From contig RSEH01000122.1 of assembly GCA_006503475.1 (NCBI GenBank), positions 62,001 through 126,000 on the forward strand: a stretch of 64,000 bases of DNA, read 5' to 3'. The notes below the pieces were generated by a model that worked only from the letters and a program-made list of their open reading frames with translations, ran no database searches and was not told the DNA's origin. Source of the DNA: Stentor roeselii (taxonomy: Eukaryota > Ciliophora > Heterotrichea > Heterotrichida > Stentoridae). The position numbers and the translations under genes were made by a program. Numbering within the stretch: position 1 is the stretch's first letter; every line of letters starts with the position of its first letter. This document shows, one piece after another, positions 22,701 to 34,026 of the stretch.

Positions 22701-25700
22701 TAAATTTCCCGTTTTCAGGGCCGATGACTGATTTTTTTCTTTTGGTCAAGTCGCTTTCAATTATCGACTGCATTTCATTTGAACCAGTCCTTGCAGTGAG
22801 CATCGTCGAGGTCAGGGTAAAGGTCTTGTCAAAGCTAGACAAAATGTAATTCACCAGAAAAGTCTTACCTGAAGCAGTATCTCCTGTAATGATCAAATTT
22901 TCTTTACGAGTTAACAACTCGATTAACATGAAGTAAGCAGCTCGCAGTTGAGGAGTGAAGATCACTAAGTTATTCACAGTCATTTCTTTTGAAGTGCTAA
23001 GGAGTTCAAATTTTAGTTCTTCCCATTCACAGTTCTGATCATTATAGTAAAAATTTAAAAGATCTTGAGGAAGTTTTAATGAATTTTCATTTATTTGTAA
23101 GAGTTTTTCACAGAGCAATTTTTGGCCTTTTTCACTGCAGGTGCCTCCGAGACTCCAGAGGATTGAAACAATGAATAAATTAATATATTTATCTCGATTC
23201 ATAACTGGTCTTTCCATCATCACTCTTGACATTTCACGAGTGTTTTTTCTGGTGAAAGTCCTGGTAGGTTGTTTTTTTATCACATTTTCAGCAGAACTTT
23301 CAGCAGCAGCGAGTTTCGCAATTTCTTCTTCTTCTTTAACAAGAAAATCGTGTTGTTTCCTTGATTTTCCTTTACGAATGATGAGAGATTGGAAGATAAG
23401 AATCAGATTTTTAGTAACTTGTAAAGAACTGAGAGGTGTCGTTGAAAAATTCCTGATTTTTTCATTCCAGAAGTCCAGCACTTTTAAAAAGACCTGTTCA
23501 AACAAGAACTTAAAGAGTTCAACATAGTCTTCTCCATTCAATCCAAAAGGTAGTCTTAAGAGCCAAGCGTCAATAAGTGGTTGAGGTCCAAGAACATCTT
23601 CCGAGTTCAAATAAATCATTCCACATCGACTGACCGTAGCAGGACTAGCTTGTGACAAGTCATCAACTTCAAAGATCATCCTCATAGTAGGTGTAAATTT
23701 GATGATTTCTCCACTGGCAAGACAGAGTTTTTTATTATCATCCATGACCGTGTTAAGACTTTCAATCCACACCGCGTCGACCGGGCCATCAAGCAACACC
23801 CATTGAAATCCCTGACTTTTACTTTCAGCGAGTTTTCTGATGGTAAGGCCGAGAATCCCGTCTTTCCAGTCCTGAGAGACGGGGTCGGTGTCGCCGTAGA
23901 GCTGTCCTAATGTCATACTTTTCGGGTTCATTACAAATAACTCGACTTCCGCCTTGAGACTTAAAGCTTTTGCAAGGGTTAAAATCGCAGTCGTCTTGCC
24001 TGACATTGTTGGACCTACAAGCATTAATCCATGTCTTAAAAGAGTGGTTCTATAAATTTCTACAACTTTTTCAATGAACTTTAATGCAGGTGACAGGTTT
24101 TTATCAATAATCGCTGAAGATATGTTGGAAATTAACTCTTGCTCATTATTTTCCTCTTCTGAAACTCCTGGAAATAAGTCAAGGACGATTCCGTTGAATA
24201 GAGGCACGTCTTGTTTGATGAACTTTGGTAAATTTGTACCTGTTATCGCTCTTAAAACGAGAAGTTCTTCTTTTTCTTCTGGAAAGCTTTGCTTGTAAAG
24301 ACCTGCTGCTTTGATGATGGTGCTCACGGCGCGCATGCCGTAGTCGTAGTGGAATTGACTCGATAACTGCTCGCTTGAAAGCTTTAAACTGTTTACGATT
24401 TTTCTTGAAAGACTTCTGGCTTCGCGGAAACCGAAGGAGTAAAGATATATTTCGGCGATTAGTGAATAGTCTGGAGTCATCATTGCCACTGGACGGAATA
24501 AAGCTTTTAAGTTGTCTGGTAACTTTGAACGGCCTGCGTAGTCTGGGTTCATTGTAATAAAAACTGCAACTGTTTGGTTTAGCTTCACTTCATCTGCGTC
24601 CATTTTAAAGGTTTCTGCTTTTTTCTGAACGGCCATCTGGATAGTCAAGATTTGCTCAGCAATGACCGACAACACCTCCAATTCAATTCTATTAAACTCA
24701 TCAAAGCAAGCCCAAGCTCCACAAAAGCACAATCCAGTGAAAAACTTTGCCATATAAACATGATCAAGTCGATCAGAGCAGTTAAAAACAACACATTTCA
24801 TAGCAAGTCCCTTTGCAAGATCCTTGACAGTTTCCGTTTTTCCAGTCCCTGCAGGTCCTTCAGGAGCTCCTCCAAGACAGAGGTTAAGTGCGCACATGAG
24901 AGTCATATAACACCTATCAGTGAGTTTCGTGATAACAAGTCTAATCGCAATTCCAAGGTACTCATATCCATACTTCCTCAAACAGTCAATCATGCGAATT
25001 TCCATCACACGGTCAACCATATAATACCTCATATTCGAAAACCATGAAAAATCATCGATTTTCTGAACTTTATTCAAAACCAGCGACTCAGTGATGTCCT
25101 TATTGTGCACGTCTAAAACCACCATCGTGCTGAAAGTCATTCGGTCGAGTGACGAGAGGTTTCCTCGAACGATGCTTACAAGACTTCCTAGTTTTTCTTC
25201 AGATTCAGCTAAAAAACTTGGTAAACAGTTCTTCATCAAACCTTCCTCAACACCTGAAGTCCACAAAGCCATCATACTCGCATGAATCAACTGAGAAGGC
25301 CACTGCGAGACCCAATTTTTTAAATTTTTACTGTTGTCAGAATTACATTTTTCTAGAAGATTTTTTAAAGTTTCTACCATTTCTTTTTCTAAGTCATTCA
25401 TCCAGATTTCAATACTTTTTATTTGACTTCCTGTGAAAAACTCGATATTTTTTAGAAATTTTACTTTTTCGCCTTCTGGCGAAACCATAGCGACTAGTCT
25501 TTTATTTTCCATTGAGACTGAAGCGATTCCTTCAAAGCACTTAATGATGTACTTTTGGATTGATTCTAAGTCTTGGGAATTTGAAAGAATTGTGACGAGT
25601 TCTTCGTTTGATAAGAAGTAAAACCTGGGAAAGTCTTTACGCTTTGAAAGGAGGTAATCGTTGAGACTTTTCACGACAAATGCGAGGTTTTCATTGGCGG

Positions 25701-28700
25701 AATTGAAAATTTCTAATAGTTTTGGGTTTCCCAGGCAGAACTCGAAGACATTTGGATTGTGCACCATTGAATTCATCACGTTCACCCATTGACTGTTCAC
25801 TGTTTTGAATGTTCCTGCTGCCTCTGGAAGCTCGTCTGAAATGTCTTTTGAGGAAAAAATAGGCTGAAGGTATTGCCAGGATCTTTGAAGGGTTTCCCAG
25901 TTATCGATCAACTCAACTATTCGAAGTAAGGTGGCTTTCCAGATGTTCATCTCGTTTATTATAAATTTTATGAATTGAGATGATAGCATTGCGTTTGTTC
26001 GCATCAGCTGCTCGTTTAAAGGGTCGATAATTTTTTCAGTGTTCACCAAGACATAAGTACCTTTAAACTCAATATACTCAAAATATATTTCATTCCATTC
26101 ATTTTCCATCTTCTTTTTCGCATTTTCAAGTCCCATTTCCTTATTAGCCAATTCAGAATACGACTCCATAAGTTCCAAATGATTCATACTACCTTGCTCA
26201 ATAACATAATTCAAAGATATATTCTTAGTAATAGTAAGTGTAATATTTGTTTTTTGTATAATCTCCTGCCAATGTCTTTCTTTCATTCCCGGATTATTAA
26301 AGATCTTAATGATAGGTATATAAGGTTTGAAATTTTGAACTCTTTCATTGAATTCCCGAATGACTTTCAAAGCAGCCGGGTTGTCTTTAAACTGATTTTT
26401 TTCCATTCTAGCACATTCAGTAATATAAGTATTGATCTCTGTAGCGATCTGATCACGGTTCAACTGTGCTAAAGGACCTGTCTTATACCCTGGCTCCCTC
26501 TGAGTGAAATCTCTGATAAACGTCCAAAGTTTCATAAAAGGGTTGAATTCCCTTTTAGTATCATCAAGTAATCGAAAGTTACTCGGAACCTCATCAATGA
26601 TAGTCTCTCTGCTGTTCATCAGTTCAGCAGCCTTCGAAGCATCTTGTAGTTGATTTTTCAATAAATTAAACTCAAAATGCATATCTTCATAATTTCTGAT
26701 GTCTTCCTGAGCAGTTAACACCTTGAGTTGCTTTGCCATGTTTTCAATGTTTTCGAATAACTTGATGCGCTCTTGGTTGAGGTCTTTGGTGAACTCTTCA
26801 AGTTTATCTGAAATCACGTTTAAACTGTTTGTCCTGACTTTCTGCATGTCTCGGATGAACCCGATGCACTTCCAGGAGTCTTGGTAAAGCTGACTGGGTA
26901 ACTGGTAGAAGTACCCTTCAAGTACTTCAATATTCGTAAAAATAAAAACAAGTTGACTTGAAATAAATTCAGATTTCGACTCGAAGTTTAATTTGATGTA
27001 CTTTCTCATATCTTCCAGTTCTTCAATATTCTTCGGTACCAAGTCAATAGAAGACAAAACATCATTATACTGATTGTTAATTTCCTCTACTATTCCACGT
27101 GTACTCGTCAAAAGCATCTGAAAAAGTGAGTTAATTCCTGCTTCTAGTTGAAAAATCAGAAACTTCTTAACTTTCTGCATGTTTATCTTCCAGATGCCTA
27201 AAAGAACTGAGTCAGTTTCTAGAATGTCGCAAATTTCCACCTGGTTTCTTTTCAGTCGAAAAATTTCGTCTTCGATGTCGTCAGTCGTGCTTGACTTGAA
27301 CTCAGCACAGAGCTCTTCAGGGTTCAAGTTAATTGCGAAGTAATAAGGGTCGAGTTTGTTGATGAAGAGGTTAATGAGACGATACTGAAAAACAAGATTT
27401 GAATTCAATTTATCGAGATTTGATAGAAATCTTTCTTTGTTTATTTCTATTATTTGGAGGTATCCATTGAAACGTGAAGGACCTGTTTGAATTGTGCTGA
27501 TGCACTTTAAGTTACTGATGCTGTTTTTTAAGTAATCAATGAAATCGCCTAGTTGCGTTGAAAACTGCTCGAAACTTGGAATGCACTCGACACGAGAGTC
27601 AGTCACATTGATGACTAGCTCGATATTGACAAATCCTGAACCTTTTCCTAAGATTTCGTTGATGTCGTCTGAATTGAATCCTGATTCAGTCTTAATATGT
27701 TTGAAGGCTTTTTTTCCGATTTGAAACTCTTTTCGTAAAAAGTTTAGACTTTTGTTTAGACCTTCTCGGACTTTGTCCTCGATTTTCATGTTGCAAACAT
27801 AGACTAGCTTTTTTATGAACTGGAGGAGGGATGGAGGAAGACTGTCTTCGAGTTCTATTATTTGCTTGCTGTGGATTCTTTCTTTTAGTTTTTTTTCGTT
27901 TCTTTGGATTCGCTTTATGTCTTCTTTGGTTAGGATGTCTTGGATGTCGCATTGTGAGTCTAGAATCGCGTTTCTTATGCAGGTGAAGAACTTCTCGGCT
28001 GATGATGAGTAAATCAATAAAAAATCCTGTAATTCTGTTTGTATCAGCGACTTACTTGGAAACAAAGTCAGCTGGTCCAATGATAAAACCGTTTCATGCA
28101 GTCTCGACAATATCTTAAAAACAGCCTCAGATTTTAAAAGCGATGAAGAGTTAAAACTTTCAAAAATCGACTGAAAACGAGATGGATTCGCAGCAGGTAT
28201 CTTATTCTCTAAGTTTTTCGACTTTTCACGAAGTTTGACAGCAAATGAAGAGTTTTTAATAAGTCTTTTGTTTCTAGTTAAAAAATCAATTTCTTTCATA
28301 GACAAGTCCCACCAGTTCTCAACTTCTTTAATCAACAACATAACCCTTTCTTTTGACACCCGTCTACAAACACATCGATTAAAAGCAAACAAATCAAAAG
28401 TATCCAAGTCATTAAAACTGAAACAAACTAACTCTTCATGATTTTTTAAATTATTGATTCGAAGCAAGTTCTCTTCTTCTTCCAAATGACTCAAAACCCC
28501 ATCCCACAAAAATCTAGAAGGTTGATGTTGTTTCTCAAGAGGTCTTTTCAAGTACTCCTCAGCAGCCACATAATTTTTCAAATTACAAAAATTCCCTCCT
28601 TTCAAGTAAAAAACAATAAAATTTAAAATTTTCACAGAAATCTTCAAAAGTTTACAATTTTCAAAAGAAACCATTGCATTAAACCGAAGACTGATCTCAG

Positions 28701-29454
28701 CATCATCTCGATACTTCCTCGCTTCTAAAATCCTTTCCTCAAATAAATCCTCAGTTTCGCCTTCAAGTCTCAAATTAATCCTAGAAACTCTTTTTTTCGC
28801 TCCATTTTCCCAGACAATAACAAAAAGTTCTTTTTCCGGGTCATATTTTTCAATCAAACAATTTCGCCACTCATAAGTCCCGTTCCCAAAGAACCATTTC
28901 GAGAACCCTGAAGCTTTTGGGCTGATTTTTTTGTAACTTTCTAGAAACTCTGCTGGAGCCAATCCGTCTGAAACCGGGTCGTAAAGGTCGAGAGGAAGAT
29001 TTGCTGGAAATTCGACTTTTGTCGTTTTGGCAAGATTTGAAACTTTTTCGAGAGGAATCGTTTCGGAATAAGGAGGACGTGACTCGGACGATGAACGCTT
29101 TTTAGGGGAGTCAAAGTTTTTGTAGTTTATTGAAGCTACTATTGATGCGTTTTCGGACTCTGGTAGATCATTACGCTTTTGCTTGAATGAACGCGTTTTT
29201 AAACGGCGCTTGTCGGAATACATTATTGGAAGAAGCTTTTCTTGAAGACTTGGAAGGATTTGGAAGGATTTTGTCGAACGGGGTTGAACTCGGGCTTGGG
29301 ATGGAGAGAGTTGAGGCTTTGAACGGGATTTTGAACGACGGATTTGGAATGAGGTGCTTGGAGGGTTTTCTGGGCCTGGTGGAAATGAGATTTGTTTTGA
29401 TGGAGAGGTTTCTGTTCGTTTTTTTCGGAGTACTACTCTATCGACTCCTTTCAT
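16783..29454 (-). CDS. Axonemal dynein heavy chain (inner-arm, single-headed type)
   Basis: Exon 1 (29454-17002) and a short exon 2 (16986-16783) join across intron GTAAAAATTAAATAG (16987-17001), giving ~4,218 aa. Exon 2 supplies the dynein C-terminal strand YKCPIYRTLQRFGSLSTTGH and ends ...LFAQLDD; without it the chain would stop early. AAA1 P-loop GPAGTGKTETV with Walker B ACFDEFNRIE (~residue 1535), AAA2 GPTMSGKT, AAA3 GDTASGKT with LIDDLNMS, and AAA4 GMGGSGRSS are all visible, then stalk coiled coils with the microtubule-binding region (~2,900-3,000) and AAA5-6. The N-terminal KWFFGNGTYEWR..VIVWENG segment and C-terminal YGLFLEGARW suit the DNAH1/3/6/7/12 inner-arm group. ATG 29454 is preceded by TATAAAT; an upstream ATG at 29487 is the alternative. 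Confidence 0.95.
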
Positions 29455-29494
29455 ATTTATACTAATAAACCCAATCCCTCTCCTCAAACTCCAT

Positions 29495-30115
29495 TCAAGG
29501 TAGGTTAGTTAACCCATTATCATGATAAAACTTCCAAAGAGTTTCTCTAATAGCAACCGATTCATCCATCATGCTCTGAAACACTTGAATTTGTTGATCA
29601 TACCCAATATTTCCCAAAAGTCTATTCATATACTCCTCCTTGTTCGGTACAGTCTTGATTCCCAATTTCGCCGCAACTCGAACAGCCCAAGGATGATGAG
29701 GGGCCAAAGCTCTTTTATAAGCTTTTCTGCAGCACTTTTCAAGTGAAAACTCGCGATGCGTAACTAAATTAGAAATCATTTCACGCAAGAAGTCAAAAAA
29801 CCACAAAAGTCTTAAAACAGTCCTTGCAGTAGAGGCCTTTTTACTTGAATTCTCTTTTTCAACACCTCGAGAGACCTCGTCACGGATCATTGATTGAAGA
29901 CCTGTAAATCGAGAGTCTTTGAAGTTTGATTGAATCGTGTGAGCTTTTGTTGTGATGTCGGAAAAAGCCATTGAAAGTGCTCGGCCTAGGAAGGAGAAGG
30001 AGTTGGAATATTCTAACATTGCTTCTGAGAAGTGGTAAAAGTGGATGTCTTCTAGGTTTGACTGACCCGCTCTCAAGTGGTTTAGAAGGTTTTCTAAGTT
30101 AAATACAGCCACCAT
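29495..30115 (-). CDS. Glycolipid transfer protein (GLTP/CPTP) domain protein
   Basis: 206 aa, about the size of a lone GLTP fold. Recognisable blocks are the N-terminal FLGRALSMAFSDITTKAHTIQSNF (position of the headgroup-binding Asp), ARTVLRLLWFFDFLREMI and AYKRALAPHHPWAVRVAAKLGIKTVPNKEEYM, which carries the conserved HPW histidine and tryptophan. The APHHPW form is closer to ceramide-1-phosphate transfer proteins than to classic GLTP. Expected role: cytosolic transfer of sphingolipids between membranes (family knowledge). GTATAA directly abuts the ATG. The gap to the dynein gene downstream is ~40 bp and to the gene upstream 20 bp. Confidence 0.9.
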   Translation of the reverse strand: MVAVFNLENLLNHLRAGQSNLEDIHFYHFSEAMLEYSNSFSFLGRALSMAFSDITTKAHTIQSNFKDSRFTGLQSMIRDEVSRGVEKENSSKKASTARTVLRLLWFFDFLREMISNLVTHREFSLEKCCRKAYKRALAPHHPWAVRVAAKLGIKTVPNKEEYMNRLLGNIGYDQQIQVFQSMMDESVAIRETLWKFYHDNGLTNLP

Positions 30116-30135
30116 TTATACTCATGTAAAATTAA

Positions 30136-31077
30136 TCAAATTAATGGCCTCGAAACATCACTCGTATTATTAGAATGAATAAGTACAATATTGAATCTCG
30201 TGGTACACAAACTTGTTAGATGAAAACCAAACAAGTTCAAAAATAATCCAATAGAAGATAAAACGATAGAAAAAACTTGAATCTCTTGACAAAAAGCAAA
30301 CATAATCAAAGAAAGAATAGAGTAATACGAGCCCGTCTTTTCATTAACCAAATCAAAAAAATTATAACTCAAAAGTGCCAAAACAACTGAAAGTATTAAA
30401 TCCTCAGCATTTCCAACTTCCAACCAAATCAAGCCATAAACCAAAAAAACGACCCCTTGAGTAACAATCGAAACAACCGCAACACTATTCGCCTCTTTCA
30501 ACTGTCTCTTAAACCTCCTCAAAGCAAAAACCTTTCCAAAAAACAAACAAACAGCACTTTGATTCAAATAATCTCCATTAATTTCATAATCAAGACTAAA
30601 AAAAACCGAAGAAAAAGCTACAAGTATGGCAAGAACATCAGTCATATAATACTCCATTCCATCAAAAGCCATTCCAAATAAACAGTACCCAGCAAAAGCA
30701 AAAACAAAGAAACTATTTTCCGCTCTAATAAAAAAGTACCAAAAGACAGAATCAACGATTCCATTAACCACCCCGAATTCAAAGACTCTTGTTGACCTAA
30801 ACCGAATTTTTTCACCTTTTAACTCAGGTCTGCAAGAAGTAGAATGAAAAACTCCAGGACAGACTCCAAGTTTCTTCCAAAGTCGAATCCAAGAGACAAC
30901 AAGCGAAAGTCCTCCAAGTGTCAACAGTCCCACAGCACTGACAAGTGAAAATTTCTGTTTGACTATCAATGCACAAAAGATTAAAGCCACATTAGCCACT
31001 GAATTCAAAGAGTTTCTTTTTCTCTCTTCTTTTATTTTTTTCTGTTTAGTCTTCTTTTCCCCTGGATCGACTCTCAT
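30136..31077 (-). CDS. Multipass membrane protein, unknown
   Basis: 313 aa with a Lys/Arg-rich N terminus (KKTKQKKIKEERKR) and about eight to nine hydrophobic segments spread to the C terminus. There is no signal peptide and no motif I can tie to a transporter family; a drug/metabolite-transporter-like fold is conceivable from the size and helix density but is not shown. It diverges from the plus-strand gene at 31108 across a 30-bp spacer. Confidence 0.7.
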   Translation of the reverse strand: MRVDPGEKKTKQKKIKEERKRNSLNSVANVALIFCALIVKQKFSLVSAVGLLTLGGLSLVVSWIRLWKKLGVCPGVFHSTSCRPELKGEKIRFRSTRVFEFGVVNGIVDSVFWYFFIRAENSFFVFAFAGYCLFGMAFDGMEYYMTDVLAILVAFSSVFFSLDYEINGDYLNQSAVCLFFGKVFALRRFKRQLKEANSVAVVSIVTQGVVFLVYGLIWLEVGNAEDLILSVVLALLSYNFFDLVNEKTGSYYSILSLIMFAFCQEIQVFSIVLSSIGLFLNLFGFHLTSLCTTRFNIVLIHSNNTSDVSRPLI

Positions 31078-31107
31078 GGCAGATAATTCTTATTTTAAAA
31101 GGAAATA
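31078..31107. promoter_or_regulatory. 30-bp divergent spacer
   Basis: Only 30 bp separate the ATG of the minus-strand membrane protein (31077) from the ATG of the plus-strand gene (31108). It is AT-rich without a clear TATAA, and must hold both transcription starts or share them with the coding ends. Confidence 0.4.
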
Positions 31108-31578
31108 ATGGAGCGTCAAGAAAGAAAAGAAAGATTAGAGAAAAAACTGAAAAGATCTTCGAATAGTTCAATGAGGAAAATCAGGACTTCTGAATCAAGT
31201 TTTCGAATGAAAAGTCTTCCAAGGTTGACTTCTCACTGCAACTTTAACAAGTCGACCCTGAACAGAAAAAGCGAGTCTGGCCGAAGAGAAGTGTTGAGGG
31301 AAGACAAGTTCCGTTTAAACCACAGTCAATTGAAATGGTCAGGAAATCTTGATGAGGACATGAAAAGACTGAATTCCTTGGCCATCAGATCTCAAGATAA
31401 ACATAAAGACTGGCTAAAGCTCCACTCAAAGATTATCGAAATTACTGAAAACATGTCTTTTAAAGAAAATATTTACCGTCCTTTGAATATCGATAAAATC
31501 ATTGGAAGGCTTATTGATCGGAACTCTGTTCTGCAGAAAAAATCAGATGTTAGTGTAAATAATAAACATGTATTATGA
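31108..31578 (+). CDS. Hypothetical basic protein (possibly the N-terminal part of the next ORF)
   Basis: 156 aa, Arg/Lys/Ser-rich at the N terminus and helical later (NSLAIRSQDKHKDWLKLHSKI), ending in TGA. The last 11 nt overlap the ATG of the following ORF in another frame. I looked for a short GT...AG intron that would fuse the two and found none of suitable length: frame 2 has a TAA at 31556-31558 and the next AG is at 31594. Either two genes overlap here or one base is missing or extra. No domain is recognised. Confidence 0.55.
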   Translation: MERQERKERLEKKLKRSSNSSMRKIRTSESSFRMKSLPRLTSHCNFNKSTLNRKSESGRREVLREDKFRLNHSQLKWSGNLDEDMKRLNSLAIRSQDKHKDWLKLHSKIIEITENMSFKENIYRPLNIDKIIGRLIDRNSVLQKKSDVSVNNKHVL

Positions 31579-32239
31579 TGATGAACTTGAAAAAGCCGCT
31601 TTTGAAATTCCTGACTTGCAGGTCAGTGATCTTCAAAGGGAAGGACCTTACTTTTTACCGAAGGACTCTTTGCAAAACAAACCTAAGTATGTTCAAAGTC
31701 AAACAAAGGTAAAAACTTTTTATAAGTTTAGAGCTTCTGTTAAATACTTCTTGGCTGCTTATAAAAGAAATGCTAAAATTGTCACTGCGAGGTTTTGGGA
31801 TCTTTGGAAAATTAAAGCTTTTACTGAGGAGGTTGAAAGGAAGGATTTTATTTTTATGGAAAAGTTTAGAAATGTTTTTAGAGTGTTTTATGCGAAAAGA
31901 AGGAAGGGACTGGCCAAGTCTCTATTCCATTGGAAGCTTATATCTTTCGATTCCAAAAATCGAAAATCATTCTCAGACCAGCTGAAGCTAATGGACAAAG
32001 AAGAGTTAAAACTAAAACAAGACTCTCTCCAAATAAAAGAAGAAATCCAATCCCTCGAAGAAAAGTTAAAATCCAAAAAGTTCATGCGAACAGAAGTAGG
32101 TTTAAGCAAAGGTTCAACAATAGAAGGTCTTCTAAAGCTCCGTCGAGAAAATTCTTTACTATCCTCAAAACTAGAGCAGACATCAAAAGTCTTTTCCTCA
32201 TATCTCCACCAAATCCAAGGTCTTCTTCAAAGATGTTAG
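31568..32239 (+). CDS. Coiled-coil protein with Sfi1-like FWxxW segments
   Basis: 223 aa from ATG 31568. The middle contains two spaced aromatic units, ARFWDLWKIKAF and KSLFHWKLISF, with helical Arg/Lys-rich sequence between them, loosely like the centrin-binding repeats of Sfi1. The C-terminal third is coiled coil (KLKQDSLQIKEEIQSLEEKL). If the Sfi1 resemblance is real, centrin or contractile-fibre association would follow, but two units are too few to be sure. It ends 25 bp before the MORN gene. Confidence 0.6.
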   Translation: MYYDDELEKAAFEIPDLQVSDLQREGPYFLPKDSLQNKPKYVQSQTKVKTFYKFRASVKYFLAAYKRNAKIVTARFWDLWKIKAFTEEVERKDFIFMEKFRNVFRVFYAKRRKGLAKSLFHWKLISFDSKNRKSFSDQLKLMDKEELKLKQDSLQIKEEIQSLEEKLKSKKFMRTEVGLSKGSTIEGLLKLRRENSLLSSKLEQTSKVFSSYLHQIQGLLQRC

Positions 32240-32264
32240 TCCAGTAGTTAATAATTCTCAACAC

Positions 32265-33242
32265 ATGGGTTCCAGTCTTTCACTTCAATCAAAAGACCTA
32301 GACCTTCAATCAGGCCCAGAAGATTTGAATTCATTTTCAAGTAAATCAGAAGTTTTCTCACTTTTAAACCAAATTTTAACAGATCCACAAATATCAGACC
32401 TAGAATCCTCAGCAGGAACTTTCGCATATATACATAATTACTACCTGATAGGTTCTTCCTCCAGGTTTTCAAAGGTTCATCTAAACTATGAAGACTCAGA
32501 AGTCACCAAATTGCACTCAATAACAAGTCCGTTAATCGGCAAAGACCAGCAAGGCACCTGGGTCTACATCGGCGAAGTCTTAACCGGGTCAAAAATAAAA
32601 GACGGCCGGGGACTTTGGATCCACCTTCAAAAAAAATGCAAGTTTCAAGGGTACTTCAAAGGAAACTCTCGCAATGGCAGAGGAAGACTCGTCACAAATG
32701 AAAAAATCTTAGAAGGTGATTGGATAGAAGATGAAATCGCTGGAGAGGCAAAAGAAATCACGAAGGAAAAAACGATTTATGTTGGAAAATTTCTAGGAGG
32801 ACTTTATGAAGGTCTTGGAAAAATCGTTTTTCCTGATAAAAGCACTTATTCTGGAGAGTTTGTTAAAGGGGAAAAGGCTGGATATGGAGAATACTTTTGG
32901 AATGATGGGTCTAAGTTCACTGGACATTGGAAATGTGGAAAATTTCATGGAATTGGAAAGTATCTTGATGCTCATGGGAATTGCTTTGAAGGTGGATGGA
33001 AGGAAAATCTTATGGACGGGTATGGAGAGTTTCTTTGGAAAGATGGAAATAAGTATAAGGGAAATTATTACAATGGGAAAAAACATGGATATGGAGAAAT
33101 GTACTGGGTTGATGGAAGGACTTGGAGAGGGAGTTGGAAGAATGGAAAAATGCATGGAAAAGGTACGCTTTTTAAACAGGGAGTTAAGGAAATTGGGATT
33201 TGGTATGATGGAAAATTTTTAGAAGTCTGTAGAGAAAATTAG
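32265..33242 (+). CDS. MORN-repeat protein, probably N-myristoylated
   Basis: 325 aa. It starts MGSSLSLQ, a good N-myristoylation context (Gly2, Ser6). From ~residue 120 onward at least six MORN units of ~23 residues are clear (YVGKFLGGLYEGLGKI, YSGEFVKGEKAGYGEYFW, FTGHWKCGKFHGIGKY, FEGGWKENLMDGYGEFLW, YKGNYYNGKKHGYGEMYW, WRGSWKNGKMHGKGTL), preceded by one or two worn ones. MORN proteins scaffold membrane-cytoskeleton junctions, basal bodies and cilia in protists. The first half uses A/C-ending codons and the second half T/G-ending codons, with a switch near 32760. Confidence 0.9.
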   Translation: MGSSLSLQSKDLDLQSGPEDLNSFSSKSEVFSLLNQILTDPQISDLESSAGTFAYIHNYYLIGSSSRFSKVHLNYEDSEVTKLHSITSPLIGKDQQGTWVYIGEVLTGSKIKDGRGLWIHLQKKCKFQGYFKGNSRNGRGRLVTNEKILEGDWIEDEIAGEAKEITKEKTIYVGKFLGGLYEGLGKIVFPDKSTYSGEFVKGEKAGYGEYFWNDGSKFTGHWKCGKFHGIGKYLDAHGNCFEGGWKENLMDGYGEFLWKDGNKYKGNYYNGKKHGYGEMYWVDGRTWRGSWKNGKMHGKGTLFKQGVKEIGIWYDGKFLEVCREN

Positions 33243-33435
33243 ATAGTTAATAAATGACTTTGGTGTGGAGATGGGTTGTGGGGTTTGTTTATAGATTGGT
33301 ACTTGAGAGAGAAAATAAGGGTATTATTAATATTTTTTAGAATCAGTGCTACAATTAGATTCCTGAAGAAAATTGTATAATTTCAATGCACTAATTTCGT
33401 CCATATTTGCTAAATCACGTGATTTTATAAAAAAT

Positions 33436-34026
33436 ATGTGTAAGCTAAACATTCTTTGTCCAAGCTCAGATGGTAACTGCAGTTGTTCAGCTTCTACCCA
33501 CCTCCAACTTGAACCAGCGAAACCCTGTAATTCGCTTCTGGCGTCAATTTTAAGTCACATAAAGCACCAGCCCGAAATAATGAGAGTTCTAGAGAACCAC
33601 AGTCAGCCCTTGTTATCCGAAGACTCAACCCAACGTTCATCCTCAGAAAACCAAGAAAGTCCAGAGCCAGTGTCAGAGCAAATTTTCATTGAACACTTGT
33701 CAGGCTTGAAAAAAAGTTTTCAAGTAAGAAAAAAGTTTTCTTTGATGTTGTGTCTTATTGATCGAAACGGAAAAAACATGAAACTTGAAGAAAAAACTCG
33801 ATTTAAAGTCGAGCTTCAAAATCGAGAAAGTCTTGAAAAAGTTGTTTTAGCAGAGTTTCAAGCGGACTCTGCTATTTTCGCTAAAGGGTTAATCGTTGAA
33901 GAGGAGATTCGAAATGCTGATCTCGTTGTTTATGCGGAAAGGGATGATATTGTTGAATTTAGAAAAAGTGTGGTGATTAGGAATAAAGATGAAGGAAAGT
34001 GCTTGAAAAAAGCGAAGTTGGAATAA
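33436..34026 (+). CDS. Hypothetical protein with beta-rich C-terminal half
   Basis: 196 aa from ATG 33436, chosen because TTTATAAAAAAT lies directly upstream. The N-terminal part has several Cys (MCKLNILCPSSDGNCSCS) and a Ser/Glu/Gln-rich linker; the C-terminal ~100 residues (KKFSLMLCLIDRNGKNM, RFKVELQNRE, IFAKGLIVEEEIRNADLVVY) alternate like a beta-sandwich. No family is recognised. Confidence 0.6.
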   Translation: MCKLNILCPSSDGNCSCSASTHLQLEPAKPCNSLLASILSHIKHQPEIMRVLENHSQPLLSEDSTQRSSSENQESPEPVSEQIFIEHLSGLKKSFQVRKKFSLMLCLIDRNGKNMKLEEKTRFKVELQNRESLEKVVLAEFQADSAIFAKGLIVEEEIRNADLVVYAERDDIVEFRKSVVIRNKDEGKCLKKAKLE

